A DNA stretch of 64,000 nucleotides from Pseudodesulfovibrio sp. (GTDB taxonomy: Bacteria; Desulfobacterota; Desulfovibrionia; Desulfovibrionales; Desulfovibrionaceae). A model generated the notes under the pieces. The model was not told where the DNA came from, made no database searches, and saw nothing but the letters and a program-made list of their open reading frames with translations. The DNA is taken from assembly GCA_016744135.1 (NCBI GenBank), contig JADGEX010000001.1, positions 879,029-943,028 on the forward strand, in the 5' to 3' direction. Of this stretch, positions 49,182-58,438 are shown piece by piece; the stretch's first letter is position 1, and the number at the start of each line of letters is the position of its first letter. A program made the position numbers and the translations under genes.

Positions 49182-49655
49182 ATGAGCATGACGCCCAAGC
49201 AGATACGAGAACATATTTTTGCCATCATCATCAATAAGGTGGAAGAACAGGACGAAAACAAACGTCTTGAAGCGCTAAACGAATTCATGGCCGTGACTGG
49301 AACGTCTGGTAACGCTTCCGAAAAAGTAGCCAGCCTCATTCCACCTATCATGCACGATCTCTATGAAAAATGGATCATCATGTTCATTGACCGGCTTTTG
49401 GAAACCGTAGATGCCAAAAACATTGAGTTGCTCTGTGACGGTTGTGAAAACAACAATGCCGCGCTGATACTCGCTTACATCATGTTTTTGGAATCCGAGC
49501 GTATGGAAAAACAGATCGATAAGGATCTAACAGAACATGGCCTGACCGCATCCGGCAACGAAGATCTCGGAGATGTCGCAGCCAACTACATCCGCGCCCA
49601 GATGACCAAGATAGCCCAACAAGCGAGCGACGATAAAATCAAAGGGCACTGTTAA
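49182..49655 (+). CDS. Hypothetical alpha-helical protein, 157 aa
   Basis: A 157-residue soluble, mostly helical protein beginning MSMTPKQIREHIFAIIINKVEEQ. It has a single pair of cysteines in LLCDGCENNNAALILAY. No signal peptide or membrane segment. The frame is open upstream to 49110, but GGAG about ten bases before 49182 and the loss of sensible composition upstream favour the later start. I do not recognise a family. Followed by a bidirectional terminator shared with the TPR gene. Confidence 0.75.
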   Translation: MSMTPKQIREHIFAIIINKVEEQDENKRLEALNEFMAVTGTSGNASEKVASLIPPIMHDLYEKWIIMFIDRLLETVDAKNIELLCDGCENNNAALILAYIMFLESERMEKQIDKDLTEHGLTASGNEDLGDVAANYIRAQMTKIAQQASDDKIKGHC

Positions 49656-49681
49656 TTATAGCCCAATATCAAAGACCAATC

Positions 49682-49722
49682 AAAAGCCCCGTCCTGCAAC
49701 AGGATTGGGGCTTTATTTTTTT
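49682..49722. terminator. Bidirectional terminator
   Basis: Stem AAAGCCCCGTCCTG / CAGGATTGGGGCTTT with one bulge, followed by ATTTTTTTT; serves the convergent 157-aa and TPR genes. Confidence 0.9.
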
Positions 49723-49740
49723 TAATCAAATAGCTTCATA

Positions 49741-50271
49741 TCAGCCAACAGCGTCGCCAGCATCCTTGATCGCCGCTTCCACGGCCTCGGCAATGACTTC
49801 GGGTGGATCAGTAACACCCGTTTCCAACAAACCAAGTTGCAAGTTTAACTCACGTTGAACCACCACGGCCTTGATGTTGAAATATTGTGTCCAAAGCCCC
49901 GGAGCCTTTTCCGGTTTCCCGAGCCTAACCAACGTTAATCCCAGATATAAAAACGCATCTTGATATGAACGGTCGATACGTAAAGCACGCTCAAACTCCA
50001 CTTTGGCTTGGCGATATTTACCAATCTTGTACTGACAGACTCCCAGCCGGTAGCGCACGTCAGCATCATTCTGATCTGACTTGAGGCATTCCTTATATTT
50101 ATCACGCGCTGCCTCAAACTCTCCGTCCACGTAGAGACCGTTGGCCTCCTTGATCGACTCCACACACTCTGCGGTGGATGCCACAAGCTGATCCGGGTCC
50201 TCGTTCTTGAAACGACGAACCGCTCCAAACAAAAAGTTACGACGAGCTTTATCTATTTTTTTTTCGGCCAT
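49741..50271 (-). CDS. TPR-repeat protein
   Basis: A 176-residue soluble protein with about three tetratricopeptide repeats between residues 45 and 145: ANGLYVDGEFEAARDKYKECLK, DVRYRLGVCQYKIGKYRQAKVEFERAL, and AFLYLGLTLVRLGKPEKAPGLW. TPR units mediate protein-protein contacts. The N-terminus is basic (KKIDKARRNFLFGAVRRFK). The ATG at 50271 has GGAGGATAC upstream; the longer frame to 50325 lacks this. Partner unknown. Confidence 0.88.
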   Translation of the reverse strand: MAEKKIDKARRNFLFGAVRRFKNEDPDQLVASTAECVESIKEANGLYVDGEFEAARDKYKECLKSDQNDADVRYRLGVCQYKIGKYRQAKVEFERALRIDRSYQDAFLYLGLTLVRLGKPEKAPGLWTQYFNIKAVVVQRELNLQLGLLETGVTDPPEVIAEAVEAAIKDAGDAVG

Positions 50272-50364
50272 GTATCCTCCGGCGATCAAGAATACCCATT
50301 TAACCTGTGGGGTCAAGGCGCTCAACCGGTTGCCTTTTCAGGCGGTTCATGGAATCTTCAAATC

Positions 50365-52116
50365 ATGAAAGAATGCTTCGGCTGGACAGGCACAATCCTG
50401 CTTATTGATCTGACCACCAAAGAGGTCACCCTTGATCACCCGGACCCCGCTATATACCGCAAATACATTGGCGGGAGAGGACTGGCTGGACACTACCTCT
50501 CGCCGCATGCAACACGGGAATGGGCCGACCCAACCCTACCGATCCTCATATTTACCGGCCCCTTGACCGGCACGCTTGCCCCCACCTCCGGGCGTGGCAC
50601 CATCATGTCCCGCTCCCCTTTAACAGGAGCCATATGTGACACCTCGGTCGGTGGCAGGCTCGCCACTCAGCTTAAATACGCCGGATACGACGGACTGATT
50701 ATCACCGGAAAAAGCGACACGCCTTGTGGCATCGAAATTCTGGATAGCGAAGTCCAAATTACACCATCAAATCTCCATGGTGCGACATCAAATGAAGTCT
50801 TCACACACCTTGAATCATCCATACTGACAGGAGCTTCCGTGGCCTGTATTGGTCCGGCAGCTGAGAATGGCTCTCGTCTCGCTTCCATCATGGTTGACAG
50901 GCACCACTCAGCTGGCAGAGGCGGACTCGGCCTTATATGGGCTGAAAAAAAACTCAAATATTTCATGGTAAAAGGCACTGGGGAAACCCATGTGCACGAT
51001 ATGGACGCCCTCAAGGAAACACGAGAAGACATCTTCCGGCTCACTGCGGCATCCCCGGTCCTCATGGGACAACATGGATTTTCTTGCTGGGGCACTGGTT
51101 CTCTCTTCGACCTCATGGACTCCCGAAGCATGATGCCCACTGACAATTTTCAAAAAACGCGCTTTCCCAATGCCCACCAGCTCAATGCCGCCGCGTACAA
51201 AAAAAAGTTCGTCCCCCAAAAGCACGGCTGCAGCGGTTGTCACATCTTGTGTAAAAAAATCGCACAGGATGGACGACCCATACCTGAATATGAAGCCATG
51301 GCCCACTTTACTGCCCTTATCGGCAACCACAATATAAACTTGGTTCTCGATGCCAACGACGTGTGCAATCAACTCGGTATGGACCCCATTTCCGTCGGTT
51401 CGACCCTTGCCTGCCATCGCGAAATCACCGGGCAGGAGTATACCCAAAAATCGTTAATGAATGCTCTGCATAAAATGGCTCAAGGCGACGACCTCGGACA
51501 CGGTTCTTTTTTCTTTGCCAATACGTGCGGTCGATCGGAAACATCCATGTCCGTCAAAGGAATGGACCTCCCAGCTTATGACCCACGCGGAGCCTACGGT
51601 ATGGCCCTAGCCTATGCCACTAGCACACGAGGAGGATGTCATCTACGGGCTTATCCCCTCAGCCACGAGGTCTTGCGTAAACCCGTTGCCACCGACCGAT
51701 TTTCATTCAGCGGCAAAGCTCGCATTATCAAAATAGCTGAAGACATCAATGCGATCGTGGATTCTCTGACAGCATGTAGATTTACCTTTCTCGCGGCCAG
51801 TCTGGAAGAATACACCAAGGCTTTCATAGCTGTTACTGGCGTACAGATATCAGGGCAGGACCTGTTGGAAACCGGAGAGCGCATCTATTACAATGAAAGG
51901 ATTATGAACGCTGCCAATGGATTCTCGGCCAGTGACGATGACCTCCCAGCCCGTTTTTTTACTGAGCCGGGCACTTCCGGTGGTGGCGTAGATATCCCCC
52001 CTCTTGACCGCACAGAATTTCTCGCGGCACGGGCCAATTACTATCGAGTTCGAAAGTTGGATGAGAACGGCAACCCCACCCCTGAAATCACAAAACGACT
52101 TGGACTGGATCAATGA
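50365..52116 (+). CDS. Aldehyde:ferredoxin oxidoreductase (AOR family)
   Basis: A 583-residue tungsten/molybdenum bis-pterin enzyme of the AOR family. The N-terminal beta domain has FGWTGTILLIDLTTKEVT, YIGGRGLAG and TSGRGTIMSRSPLTGA. The 4Fe-4S ligands are Cys289, Cys292 and Cys296 (CSGCHILC) and Cys471. AOR enzymes oxidise aldehydes to acids with ferredoxin as acceptor, or run in reverse. Its stop overlaps the start of a class II aldolase-like gene by 4 bases (ATGA), so the two are translationally coupled and may handle the same aldehyde. Substrate not determined by sequence. Confidence 0.92.
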   Translation: MKECFGWTGTILLIDLTTKEVTLDHPDPAIYRKYIGGRGLAGHYLSPHATREWADPTLPILIFTGPLTGTLAPTSGRGTIMSRSPLTGAICDTSVGGRLATQLKYAGYDGLIITGKSDTPCGIEILDSEVQITPSNLHGATSNEVFTHLESSILTGASVACIGPAAENGSRLASIMVDRHHSAGRGGLGLIWAEKKLKYFMVKGTGETHVHDMDALKETREDIFRLTAASPVLMGQHGFSCWGTGSLFDLMDSRSMMPTDNFQKTRFPNAHQLNAAAYKKKFVPQKHGCSGCHILCKKIAQDGRPIPEYEAMAHFTALIGNHNINLVLDANDVCNQLGMDPISVGSTLACHREITGQEYTQKSLMNALHKMAQGDDLGHGSFFFANTCGRSETSMSVKGMDLPAYDPRGAYGMALAYATSTRGGCHLRAYPLSHEVLRKPVATDRFSFSGKARIIKIAEDINAIVDSLTACRFTFLAASLEEYTKAFIAVTGVQISGQDLLETGERIYYNERIMNAANGFSASDDDLPARFFTEPGTSGGGVDIPPLDRTEFLAARANYYRVRKLDENGNPTPEITKRLGLDQ

Positions 52117-53276
52117 AACGCCTGTGCGATAAATACGCCACAAAGCTGGTGACCCAAGGTCTGGCCGCACCCAATGATCCCATCATAGGCGGCCTTGATG
52201 CCGAATTAGTGTGGAATAGACCTGATCCGCATATTGAAGAATTCACCAAGCTGTTCGACGTATTGTCCATCAATTCGCTGGTCTTTTCAAAACCAGCAGA
52301 ACCGTATGCAACCATCCTCGATTTCCTGGCCGGGCGCACTAAATCGGCCATCCGTCCTGAAGACACCGAGACTCGCACATTTCTACACGACATCCCGATT
52401 TGTCGGAAATTTACGGCTTCGGCCATGGAAGTCAGTCTCAAGAAACGCAAGGCTGTTATCATTCCCGGCGAAGGCATTATCTCCTGCGGCACGGTCAGCC
52501 CTGAACAAGGATTTGTTTTCTACTCGTCCACCATATTCGCCTGTTTCGTACTCTTTTTTTCAGACTACCTGAACAAGTTACGCAACAAAACTCTCGACGA
52601 TGAATACCGCGAAACATTTCAGCGTGTTATAAAAAATCTGCCACAACCACACACTACATTACCTCAGCAAGTATCCGGTCCTTTTACCGATGAGGATACG
52701 GTTCTCGCGGCCATGGCTGAAAGCGGACGTCATGTGGTCGGGTATGGATTGGTCGACTCCTTTTTCGGCAACATATCCTACAAGCTTAATGGCACCGTCT
52801 ACATTTCACAGACGGGGAGTTCTCTAGAAGAACTTGAAGGCTGCATCGACCCATGTCCTATGGATGGAAGTGCAACCACTGGCCTGACAGCTTCTTCGGA
52901 ACTCTCGGCACACGAAGACGTATACCGTCGTTCTAATTACCGCTGCATCCTCCACGGCCACCCTAAATTTTCCGTCATTATGTCCATGTATTGTGACAAA
53001 CAAGACTGCCCAAACCGAGGAAAATGTCACATAAAATGTACTGAGTGTCGTACTGTAGAAGGTATCCCAATCGTTCCCGGTGAAGTTGGAACTGGTCCCA
53101 CAGGACTCTGCAACACACTGCCACCTGCCATAGCTTCATCAGGCTCGGCAATTGTCCATGGACACGGACTGTTCACAGCAGGTTTAAATGATTTTAACAA
53201 AGCCTTTGAAAGACTACTCGACATTGAAAACCAATGCCGCAAGCACTATTTTAACATGGTAAAATTCTATGAATAA
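52113..53276 (+). CDS. Class II aldolase/adducin-like protein with Cys-rich insertion
   Basis: A 387-residue two-domain protein. The first 190 residues are an unrecognised domain. The C-terminal part (about 200-380) is a class II aldolase/adducin domain with GLVDSFFGNISYKL and the paired metal-type histidines in HGHPKF (His281, His283) and HGHGLF (His349, His351). Between these pairs is a compact cluster of cysteines at 294, 299, 305, 309 and 312, which I do not associate with class II aldolases and which could hold zinc or an Fe-S cluster. It overlaps the AOR gene upstream (4 bases) and the CPBP protease gene downstream (8 bases). Confidence 0.85.
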   Translation: MKRLCDKYATKLVTQGLAAPNDPIIGGLDAELVWNRPDPHIEEFTKLFDVLSINSLVFSKPAEPYATILDFLAGRTKSAIRPEDTETRTFLHDIPICRKFTASAMEVSLKKRKAVIIPGEGIISCGTVSPEQGFVFYSSTIFACFVLFFSDYLNKLRNKTLDDEYRETFQRVIKNLPQPHTTLPQQVSGPFTDEDTVLAAMAESGRHVVGYGLVDSFFGNISYKLNGTVYISQTGSSLEELEGCIDPCPMDGSATTGLTASSELSAHEDVYRRSNYRCILHGHPKFSVIMSMYCDKQDCPNRGKCHIKCTECRTVEGIPIVPGEVGTGPTGLCNTLPPAIASSGSAIVHGHGLFTAGLNDFNKAFERLLDIENQCRKHYFNMVKFYE

Positions 53277-54162
53277 CCAGAGAGAGTCACTGCAAATCAA
53301 ACCTCTTCTGTTGTTCATAGCACTCACTTTCGGAGCCACTTGGGCTGTGGAATTCTTTCTTATCTCAAAAGGCATGCGCTTCGACAGCCTGACAGGCATG
53401 TCCAGTCCAGCGCTCTGGCTCATGGCAGTTATGTGGATCCCGGGCGCATCAGCTCTGCTGGTCACTGCATTTGTCGAAAAGAAAAATTTTGTAGATCTGC
53501 GCGACTCTCTACGTCTGCGTCTGGGGACATCACTGGGTGCGTATTTTTTGACTATCCTTCTCGTTCCCACGCTTTTCGCTGGAATATATCTGCTCTCTTG
53601 GGGACTCGGATTCGGTGATTTCAATCCGCAAATTCCCGGCGTCGAAACAGGCGAAACAAATCTGGAAAGCGTCCTGCAAGTCATGCTTCCCATGTCTATT
53701 GTTCTAGGACCATTCATCAATCTCATTTTCGGATTAGGCGAAGAAATCGGCTGGCGTGGCTTTATGTTACCGCGCCTCATGCCTCTGGGTAAACCCTTGG
53801 CATACTCGCTGCTCGGCATCCTCTGGGGGATATGGCATGCGCCGCTAATTCTGGCCGGATTCAATTACCCCGGCTACCCTGTGGGCGGCATAGTCATGAT
53901 GTGCATCCTCTGCTTCGCGTTCGGACTATTCCTCAATGAAATGACCCTGCATTACGACTCGTCAATTCTGGCTGGATTCATCCACGGAGCAGTCAATGCT
54001 CAAGGCTATGGCGTCTGGCTATTGCTCTTCCCCGACGTTCATCCGCTTCTCGGCGGCTCAGTCGGTTTAACTGGAATAATTGTCTGGTTGATTACAGGAT
54101 TACTTTGCTCGATCATTTTGAAACGACTCGCCCCTCCTCTCTCCACCCCCCAACCGAACTAA
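53269..54162 (+). CDS. CPBP (CAAX-type) intramembrane metalloprotease
   Basis: A 297-residue polytopic membrane protein with about eight hydrophobic segments. The catalytic CPBP motifs are present: EEIGWRGFMLPRLM (Glu-Glu-x3-Arg), GIWHAPLILAG (His), and AGFIHGAVNAQ (His). Family members cleave proteins or peptides inside the membrane; some give immunity to bacteriocins. It starts 8 bases before the end of the aldolase-like gene, so it is co-translated with the AOR pair, although a functional link is not obvious. Confidence 0.92.
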   Translation: MNNQRESLQIKPLLLFIALTFGATWAVEFFLISKGMRFDSLTGMSSPALWLMAVMWIPGASALLVTAFVEKKNFVDLRDSLRLRLGTSLGAYFLTILLVPTLFAGIYLLSWGLGFGDFNPQIPGVETGETNLESVLQVMLPMSIVLGPFINLIFGLGEEIGWRGFMLPRLMPLGKPLAYSLLGILWGIWHAPLILAGFNYPGYPVGGIVMMCILCFAFGLFLNEMTLHYDSSILAGFIHGAVNAQGYGVWLLLFPDVHPLLGGSVGLTGIIVWLITGLLCSIILKRLAPPLSTPQPN

Positions 54163-54407
54163 TTTTTTTTCCTGTCTTTTCCCAAAAGTAAAGCCCCCGA
54201 TAAATCGGGGGCTTCTGCTCGATGCGTTCGTAGGGAGGTTGCCGAAATACGGGCCTCTACCAAAGGATAAAGTTTGATTGAAGGTTGCCTGGAAACACTT
54301 TCCGATTCAAAGAATCACAAGGTTTGTAGGGCGTTACCTGAAAACACTCCTTTGACTGATTTAACCATACGCTATTGGCGTCTGATTGCAAGAGGCTTTA
54401 TTCGGTT
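54163..54407. other. Intergenic region with imperfect repeats
   Basis: About 245 bases between convergent genes. It starts with a hairpin (54191-54214). Three imperfect copies of a GTT[GA]CC-[TG]GRAA motif follow at about 54237, 54283 and 54333, roughly 46-50 bases apart, two preceded by GTAGGG. No gene was recognised. The repeats may be remnants of an older tandem duplication. Confidence 0.35.
54191..54214. terminator. Hairpin between CPBP and rubredoxin genes
   Basis: A perfect 10-bp stem, AAGCCCCCGA / TCGGGGGCTT, with a TAAA loop. The plus-strand tail has few T residues; on the minus strand it is followed by TACTTTTGG. It may serve either gene. Confidence 0.6.
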
Positions 54408-54563
54408 TTACAGTTTTTCGAAGTATTCCTTTTCAGCGCCACATTCGGGGCAAGTCCAATCATCAGGCAAATCTTCGAACTTTGTGCCAATGGCAATATT
54501 GTTCTCAGCGTCACCTTCAGCCGGATCATACACATAGCCACAAGGGCATTCCCACTTATCCAT
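54408..54563 (-). CDS. Rubredoxin with shortened first Cys motif
   Basis: A 51-residue rubredoxin, close to the usual 52. The second iron-binding motif is normal ([11 protein letters not shown]) and [14 protein letters not shown] is typical. The first motif reads [15 protein letters not shown], with only one residue between the cysteines (Cys6, Cys8) instead of two (CxxCG). The start at 54563 has GGAGGT upstream; an extended frame to 54599 begins within that site. Rubredoxins carry one electron between soluble oxidoreductases such as rubrerythrin or superoxide reductase. Confidence 0.92.
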   Translation of the reverse strand: MDKWECPCGYVYDPAEGDAENNIAIGTKFEDLPDDWTCPECGAEKEYFEKL

Positions 54564-54660
54564 GATTGATACCTCCATGGTATTGCTAGTTGTGTACATG
54601 GTAGCAGAAAAAGCAGTCGTTTCAAGCTCTTTATTGGGAACCAGTATTATTTATAACACT

Positions 54661-55647
54661 CTAAAGGAGTGGCAATTGATCATCTTCCATACGCATCTTG
54701 AGATGTTGGTATGCCTTTGCCGTAGCCACGCGACCACGTGGGGTACGCTTCAAAAAACCGCACTGAATGAGATACGGCTCATAAATATCCTCGATGGTAC
54801 GTACTTCCTCGGCGCAAGCTGCGGCAATAGTTTTGAGACCAACCGGACCGCCGTTGAAATTCTCCACCATAAGCGAAAGAATCTTACGATCCATGTTGTC
54901 CAATCCATACTGATCAACATCCAGTCGTTCCAAAGAAGATTCGGCTTGCTCTTTGGTAACAATGCCATCGCCATGTACCAAGGCATAATCACGGACCCGC
55001 CGAAGCAATCTGTTGGCGATACGCGGAGTGCCACGAGCTCGGCGCCCGATAGCCAAGGCTCCTTCAGGATCTACTTTCACGTCAATAATAGTCGCAGACC
55101 GTTCAACGATCCGTCCCAGTTCTTCGGGACTATAAAATTCTATACGGAAAATGCAGCCGAAACGGTCTCGTAAGGGAGAAGTAAGCAAACCGAGTCGCGT
55201 GGTCGCACCAACCAAAGTAAAAGGCTCAAGATCAAGCTTGACCGTGCGAGCACCGGGACCGGAGCCGATAACCAGATCAATCTGAAAATCCTCCATGGCC
55301 GGATACAGCACTTCCTCAACCGTGGCGGGCATACGATGAATTTCATCGATAAACAAAATATCCCCACGCTCCAAATTGGTCAGAATAGCCGCCAAATCAC
55401 CGGACCGCTCAATAACGGGACCGGAGGTAGACACCATATTCACGCCCAATTCACTCGCCATGATACGTGCCAGTGTCGTCTTGCCCAACCCGGGATTGCC
55501 GTAAAAAAGGGTATGATCCAAGGAGCGTTCTCGCTCTCGAGCCGCCTTGATGAAGACGTCGAGATTACTACGCAAGTCCTGCTGCCCGATAAATTCACCA
55601 AGGCTTCTGGGCCGAACGTTTTCCTCTGGGAGTGTACACTTGCTCAT
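54661..55647 (-). CDS. ruvB: Holliday junction helicase RuvB
   Basis: A 328-residue AAA+ motor protein, near standard length. N-terminal [22 protein letters not shown], Walker [12 protein letters not shown], Walker [11 protein letters not shown], sensor region [11 protein letters not shown] and the winged-helix [17 protein letters not shown] are all RuvB signatures. It drives branch migration with RuvA. Its ATG overlaps the ruvA stop by 4 bases (ATGA), giving translational coupling. Confidence 0.98.
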   Translation of the reverse strand: MSKCTLPEENVRPRSLGEFIGQQDLRSNLDVFIKAARERERSLDHTLFYGNPGLGKTTLARIMASELGVNMVSTSGPVIERSGDLAAILTNLERGDILFIDEIHRMPATVEEVLYPAMEDFQIDLVIGSGPGARTVKLDLEPFTLVGATTRLGLLTSPLRDRFGCIFRIEFYSPEELGRIVERSATIIDVKVDPEGALAIGRRARGTPRIANRLLRRVRDYALVHGDGIVTKEQAESSLERLDVDQYGLDNMDRKILSLMVENFNGGPVGLKTIAAACAEEVRTIEDIYEPYLIQCGFLKRTPRGRVATAKAYQHLKMRMEDDQLPLL

Positions 55648-56258
55648 GAGCGTGCCGCGTTGATTTTCTTAAGCACTGCACGGATACCACCGGCAGCGTC
55701 GAGGTCGGGTTCTTCGTCAAAAACATCAATGATCATAGGACGAACTTCATCTTCAGCGTATCCCAGCCCTTTCAGTCCGGCAAGCGTATCAAGGTATTCG
55801 CCCTGCGGTCCTTGCGGTGTGGAAGAGATGGTCGCGCCGGTAGTAGGCTTGAGCTTGGCGACCTTATCCTTGAGATTCCACAAAATCTGCTTGGCAGATT
55901 TCGGACCTATACCCGGCACTGTGGACAGCATAGTCACATCTTCCCGGAAAGCAATCTCGCGCAGATGGTCAGCGTCAAACATGGACAAAATGGCCATGGC
56001 TTTTTTCGGCCCCAGCTTGTCGATGGAAATAAGTGTGCGGAACAGATCCAAATCGTCGGCGGTCAGAAACCCAAACAGATCAATGGCTTTCTCTGCTACC
56101 TGAGTGTGGATGAAGATTTCTATGTCTCCCCCCTTCCCAGGCAATTTGGCAATGACCGACGTAGGCGCGGCCACTTCATACCCAACACCTCCGGGTGTCA
56201 AAACGACCAGTCCCTTTTCGTTGGCGGACAACACTGTTCCCTGCAAATATCCGATCAT
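55644..56258 (-). CDS. ruvA: Holliday junction protein RuvA
   Basis: A 204-residue RuvA, standard length. It begins [29 protein letters not shown], has the helix-hairpin-helix [17 protein letters not shown] and [18 protein letters not shown], and a C-terminal domain III ([12 protein letters not shown]) that contacts RuvB. The ATG at 56258 has GGAGGA upstream; the frame is open 39 codons further, but that part is not RuvA. ruvC lies about 0.9 kb upstream on the same strand, separated by an opposite-strand gene. Confidence 0.97.
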   Translation of the reverse strand: MIGYLQGTVLSANEKGLVVLTPGGVGYEVAAPTSVIAKLPGKGGDIEIFIHTQVAEKAIDLFGFLTADDLDLFRTLISIDKLGPKKAMAILSMFDADHLREIAFREDVTMLSTVPGIGPKSAKQILWNLKDKVAKLKPTTGATISSTPQGPQGEYLDTLAGLKGLGYAEDEVRPMIIDVFDEEPDLDAAGGIRAVLKKINAARS

Positions 56259-56416
56259 GAAAATCCTCCGTTGCAGGTATGTAGCGCATTCACGCACGCA
56301 ATTCAAAGAGAATACACGGCTGAATAATGCCCGGTTCTCCCAATTATCATGGAAAAAGACCGCATGCCTTGTCATAGTATGTTATGAAGAATTATTTAAA
56401 ACCATGAGGGAACGCC

Positions 56417-57061
56417 ATGAAACACAGAATCATTATCGCCTGCATGTTCACCATGCTTGCCATACCAATAAATACGGCTCTGGCCCAAGGTGAACCGATC
56501 TTCACTCAAGAGGAGCTTATAGGCTTGGTTGGCGAAGCCGTTGTTCAAGAAACAACAGAGGCCTCGGATGAAGTTCGCAAGGCAAAGGAAATCCTTGATG
56601 CTATGCGCAAAGAAGGCACTGTTGCCGAACAGCAACAAGCTCAGACAAACGTTGAAAATGCTGAAAAAAAATTCACGAAAGCCCAAGGGAAACTCGATGA
56701 AGCCCGAGTGGACGCCTTCGCCAGAGAAAGCGGGAAATCCCCTGCCGACATTCAAGCCATGCGTGATTCCGGCATGGGCTGGGGGCGCATAGCCAAAGAA
56801 ACGAACGTTCATCCCTCGACCAGTGGCAAAGGGAAGGGGAAAACGAAAAACAAAGGAAAAGGGAAAGGGAAAAATTCTGGCAACTCGACATACGCTGATT
56901 CCGATGACGATATGGATGAAAACGAAACCACAACTTATGAGACTGACACGAACAACCAAAATGACGAGGAACTGGACGAAGCATCCCAAAATAAAACTCA
57001 GGGCAAAGACAAAAGCAAGGGAAAAAGCAATAAGTCCAAAGGAAAGGATAAAAAGAAATAA
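56417..57061 (+). CDS. Secreted Lys-rich low-complexity protein, unknown function
   Basis: A 214-residue protein with a signal peptide (about 1-23, NTALAQG). Residues about 45-95 are a predicted coiled coil rich in Lys, Glu and Ala. A short conserved-looking stretch SPADIQAMRDSGMGWGRIAKE follows. The C-terminal 80 residues are low complexity: Gly-Lys repeats, then an acidic Asp/Glu/Asn/Thr segment, then a final Lys/Ser/Gly tail. The alternating basic-acidic-basic tail could bind envelope polymers or nucleic acid. I do not recognise a family function. It lies on the opposite strand between ruvC and ruvA and shares a terminator with ruvC. Confidence 0.8.
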   Translation: MKHRIIIACMFTMLAIPINTALAQGEPIFTQEELIGLVGEAVVQETTEASDEVRKAKEILDAMRKEGTVAEQQQAQTNVENAEKKFTKAQGKLDEARVDAFARESGKSPADIQAMRDSGMGWGRIAKETNVHPSTSGKGKGKTKNKGKGKGKNSGNSTYADSDDDMDENETTTYETDTNNQNDEELDEASQNKTQGKDKSKGKSNKSKGKDKKK

Positions 57062-57075
57062 GCCGCTTACACTTC

Positions 57076-57115
57076 ACAAGAAAGGCTCACCCCATTCGAG
57101 GTGAGCCTTTCTTGT
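57076..57115. terminator. Bidirectional terminator between Lys-rich gene and ruvC
   Basis: A perfect 16-bp stem, ACAAGAAAGGCTCACC / GGTGAGCCTTTCTTGT, with an 8-base loop; serves both convergent genes. Confidence 0.88.
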
Positions 57116-57132
57116 AATAAAAATCCAACGGA

Positions 57133-57639
57133 CTACAGACCAATCAGCTTACGCATACGCCGTTCGTTCAAATGACATATGGCAATAGCGAGGGCGTCGG
57201 ACGCATCTTCGGGCCAATCAGGTTTTTTCTCGCCAAGCGTATTCGCGACCATAAAAGCGACCTGCGACTTGGGAGCATTACCCACTCCCACAAGATTCTT
57301 CTTGACCTTGGTAGGTTCATATTCCCCCATCGGAATGCCGTTTGTAGCGCAGGCTGCCATGCAAGCACCCCTCGCCTGCCCCAGTTTCAGGGCGGACGAG
57401 GGGTTCTTGGATACAAACACATTTTCGATGGCGGCCTCTGCCGGTGCAAACTTTTCGATAAGCTCTTGAAGCCTGTCAAAAATCACACCCAGCCGAACGG
57501 CCATATCTTTTTTGACCGGTGTACGAATAGTGCCGGTCTCCACCAGTTCGACCTGCCCGGATATTTCCCGGACGATACCGTAACCTGTAACCCGTGTTCC
57601 GGGGTCCAAGCCAAGGACGATCAAACCTTTATCGCTCAT
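57133..57639 (-). CDS. ruvC: Holliday junction endonuclease RuvC
   Basis: A 168-residue RuvC, near standard length. The catalytic acidic residues lie in VLGLDPGTRVTGYGI (Asp), AIENVFVSKNPSSALKLGQARG (Glu), and PDWPEDASDALAIAICH (paired Asp). It resolves Holliday junctions. It starts 2 bases after the yebC stop, forming a yebC-ruvC unit. Confidence 0.97.
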   Translation of the reverse strand: MSDKGLIVLGLDPGTRVTGYGIVREISGQVELVETGTIRTPVKKDMAVRLGVIFDRLQELIEKFAPAEAAIENVFVSKNPSSALKLGQARGACMAACATNGIPMGEYEPTKVKKNLVGVGNAPKSQVAFMVANTLGEKKPDWPEDASDALAIAICHLNERRMRKLIGL

Positions 57640-57641
57640 AC

Positions 57642-58385
57642 TTACTCTTCGTCGAACAATTCGTCCGGGAAGTCAGCATTGAGGTAAACTTTCTGAGTAT
57701 CATCGTTGTCTTCCAAAGCTTCAAACAAGGTCATAACTTTCTTGCCGTTGGAAACATCCACTGGCACGAGATTTTCCGGGACCTGATCCACTTCGGCGGA
57801 CTGGTATTCCATGCTTGCGTCCACAAAAGCCTGCTGAACGGCCATAAAATCACCGGGTTCCGTCTGCACAGTGAAAGTATCACCATCATCGATGATATCT
57901 TCGGCACCGGCTTCCAGACCGACTTCCATCAAATCATCTTCAGTGTATTTTTCCTTGTCAAAAACAATGACGCCCTTCTTGTTGAACATGTACGATACGG
58001 CACCGGCCTCAGCCATGTTGCCGCCGTGCTTGGTGAAGGCGTGGCGAATTTCAGCCACGATACGATTCTTATTGTCAGTAGCCACTTCAACCATCATGGC
58101 AACGCCACCGGGGCCATACCCTTCGTACAGGATCTCCATGATATCGCCACCGGCCAGTTCACCGGTACCTTTCTTGATGGCGTTCTCAATCTTATCTTTG
58201 GGCAGATTCACTTCCTTGGCCTTCTGAATGGCCAAACGCAAAGTGGAGTTATCCTCTGGATTACCGCCACCGGCCTTGGCAGCCAGGATGATATCTTTGG
58301 CTGCTTTGGTGAAAAATTTCGCGCGCTTAGCGTCCTGACGACCTTTGCGATGCTGAATATTTGCCCATTTACTGTGTCCGGCCAT
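57642..58385 (-). CDS. yebC: YebC/PmpR family transcriptional regulator
   Basis: A 247-residue protein matching Yeb[54 protein letters not shown] and [19 protein letters not shown]. The family includes DNA-binding regulators and proteins linked to ribosome function at difficult peptide sequences. Linked to ruvC in many bacteria, as here. GGAGGAAAC precedes the ATG. Confidence 0.97.
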   Translation of the reverse strand: MAGHSKWANIQHRKGRQDAKRAKFFTKAAKDIILAAKAGGGNPEDNSTLRLAIQKAKEVNLPKDKIENAIKKGTGELAGGDIMEILYEGYGPGGVAMMVEVATDNKNRIVAEIRHAFTKHGGNMAEAGAVSYMFNKKGVIVFDKEKYTEDDLMEVGLEAGAEDIIDDGDTFTVQTEPGDFMAVQQAFVDASMEYQSAEVDQVPENLVPVDVSNGKKVMTLFEALEDNDDTQKVYLNADFPDELFDEE

Positions 58386-58438
58386 GTTTCCTCCTGAATA
58401 TTCTCAACAAATTCTTTTTCTATTGCAGACCGAATAGC

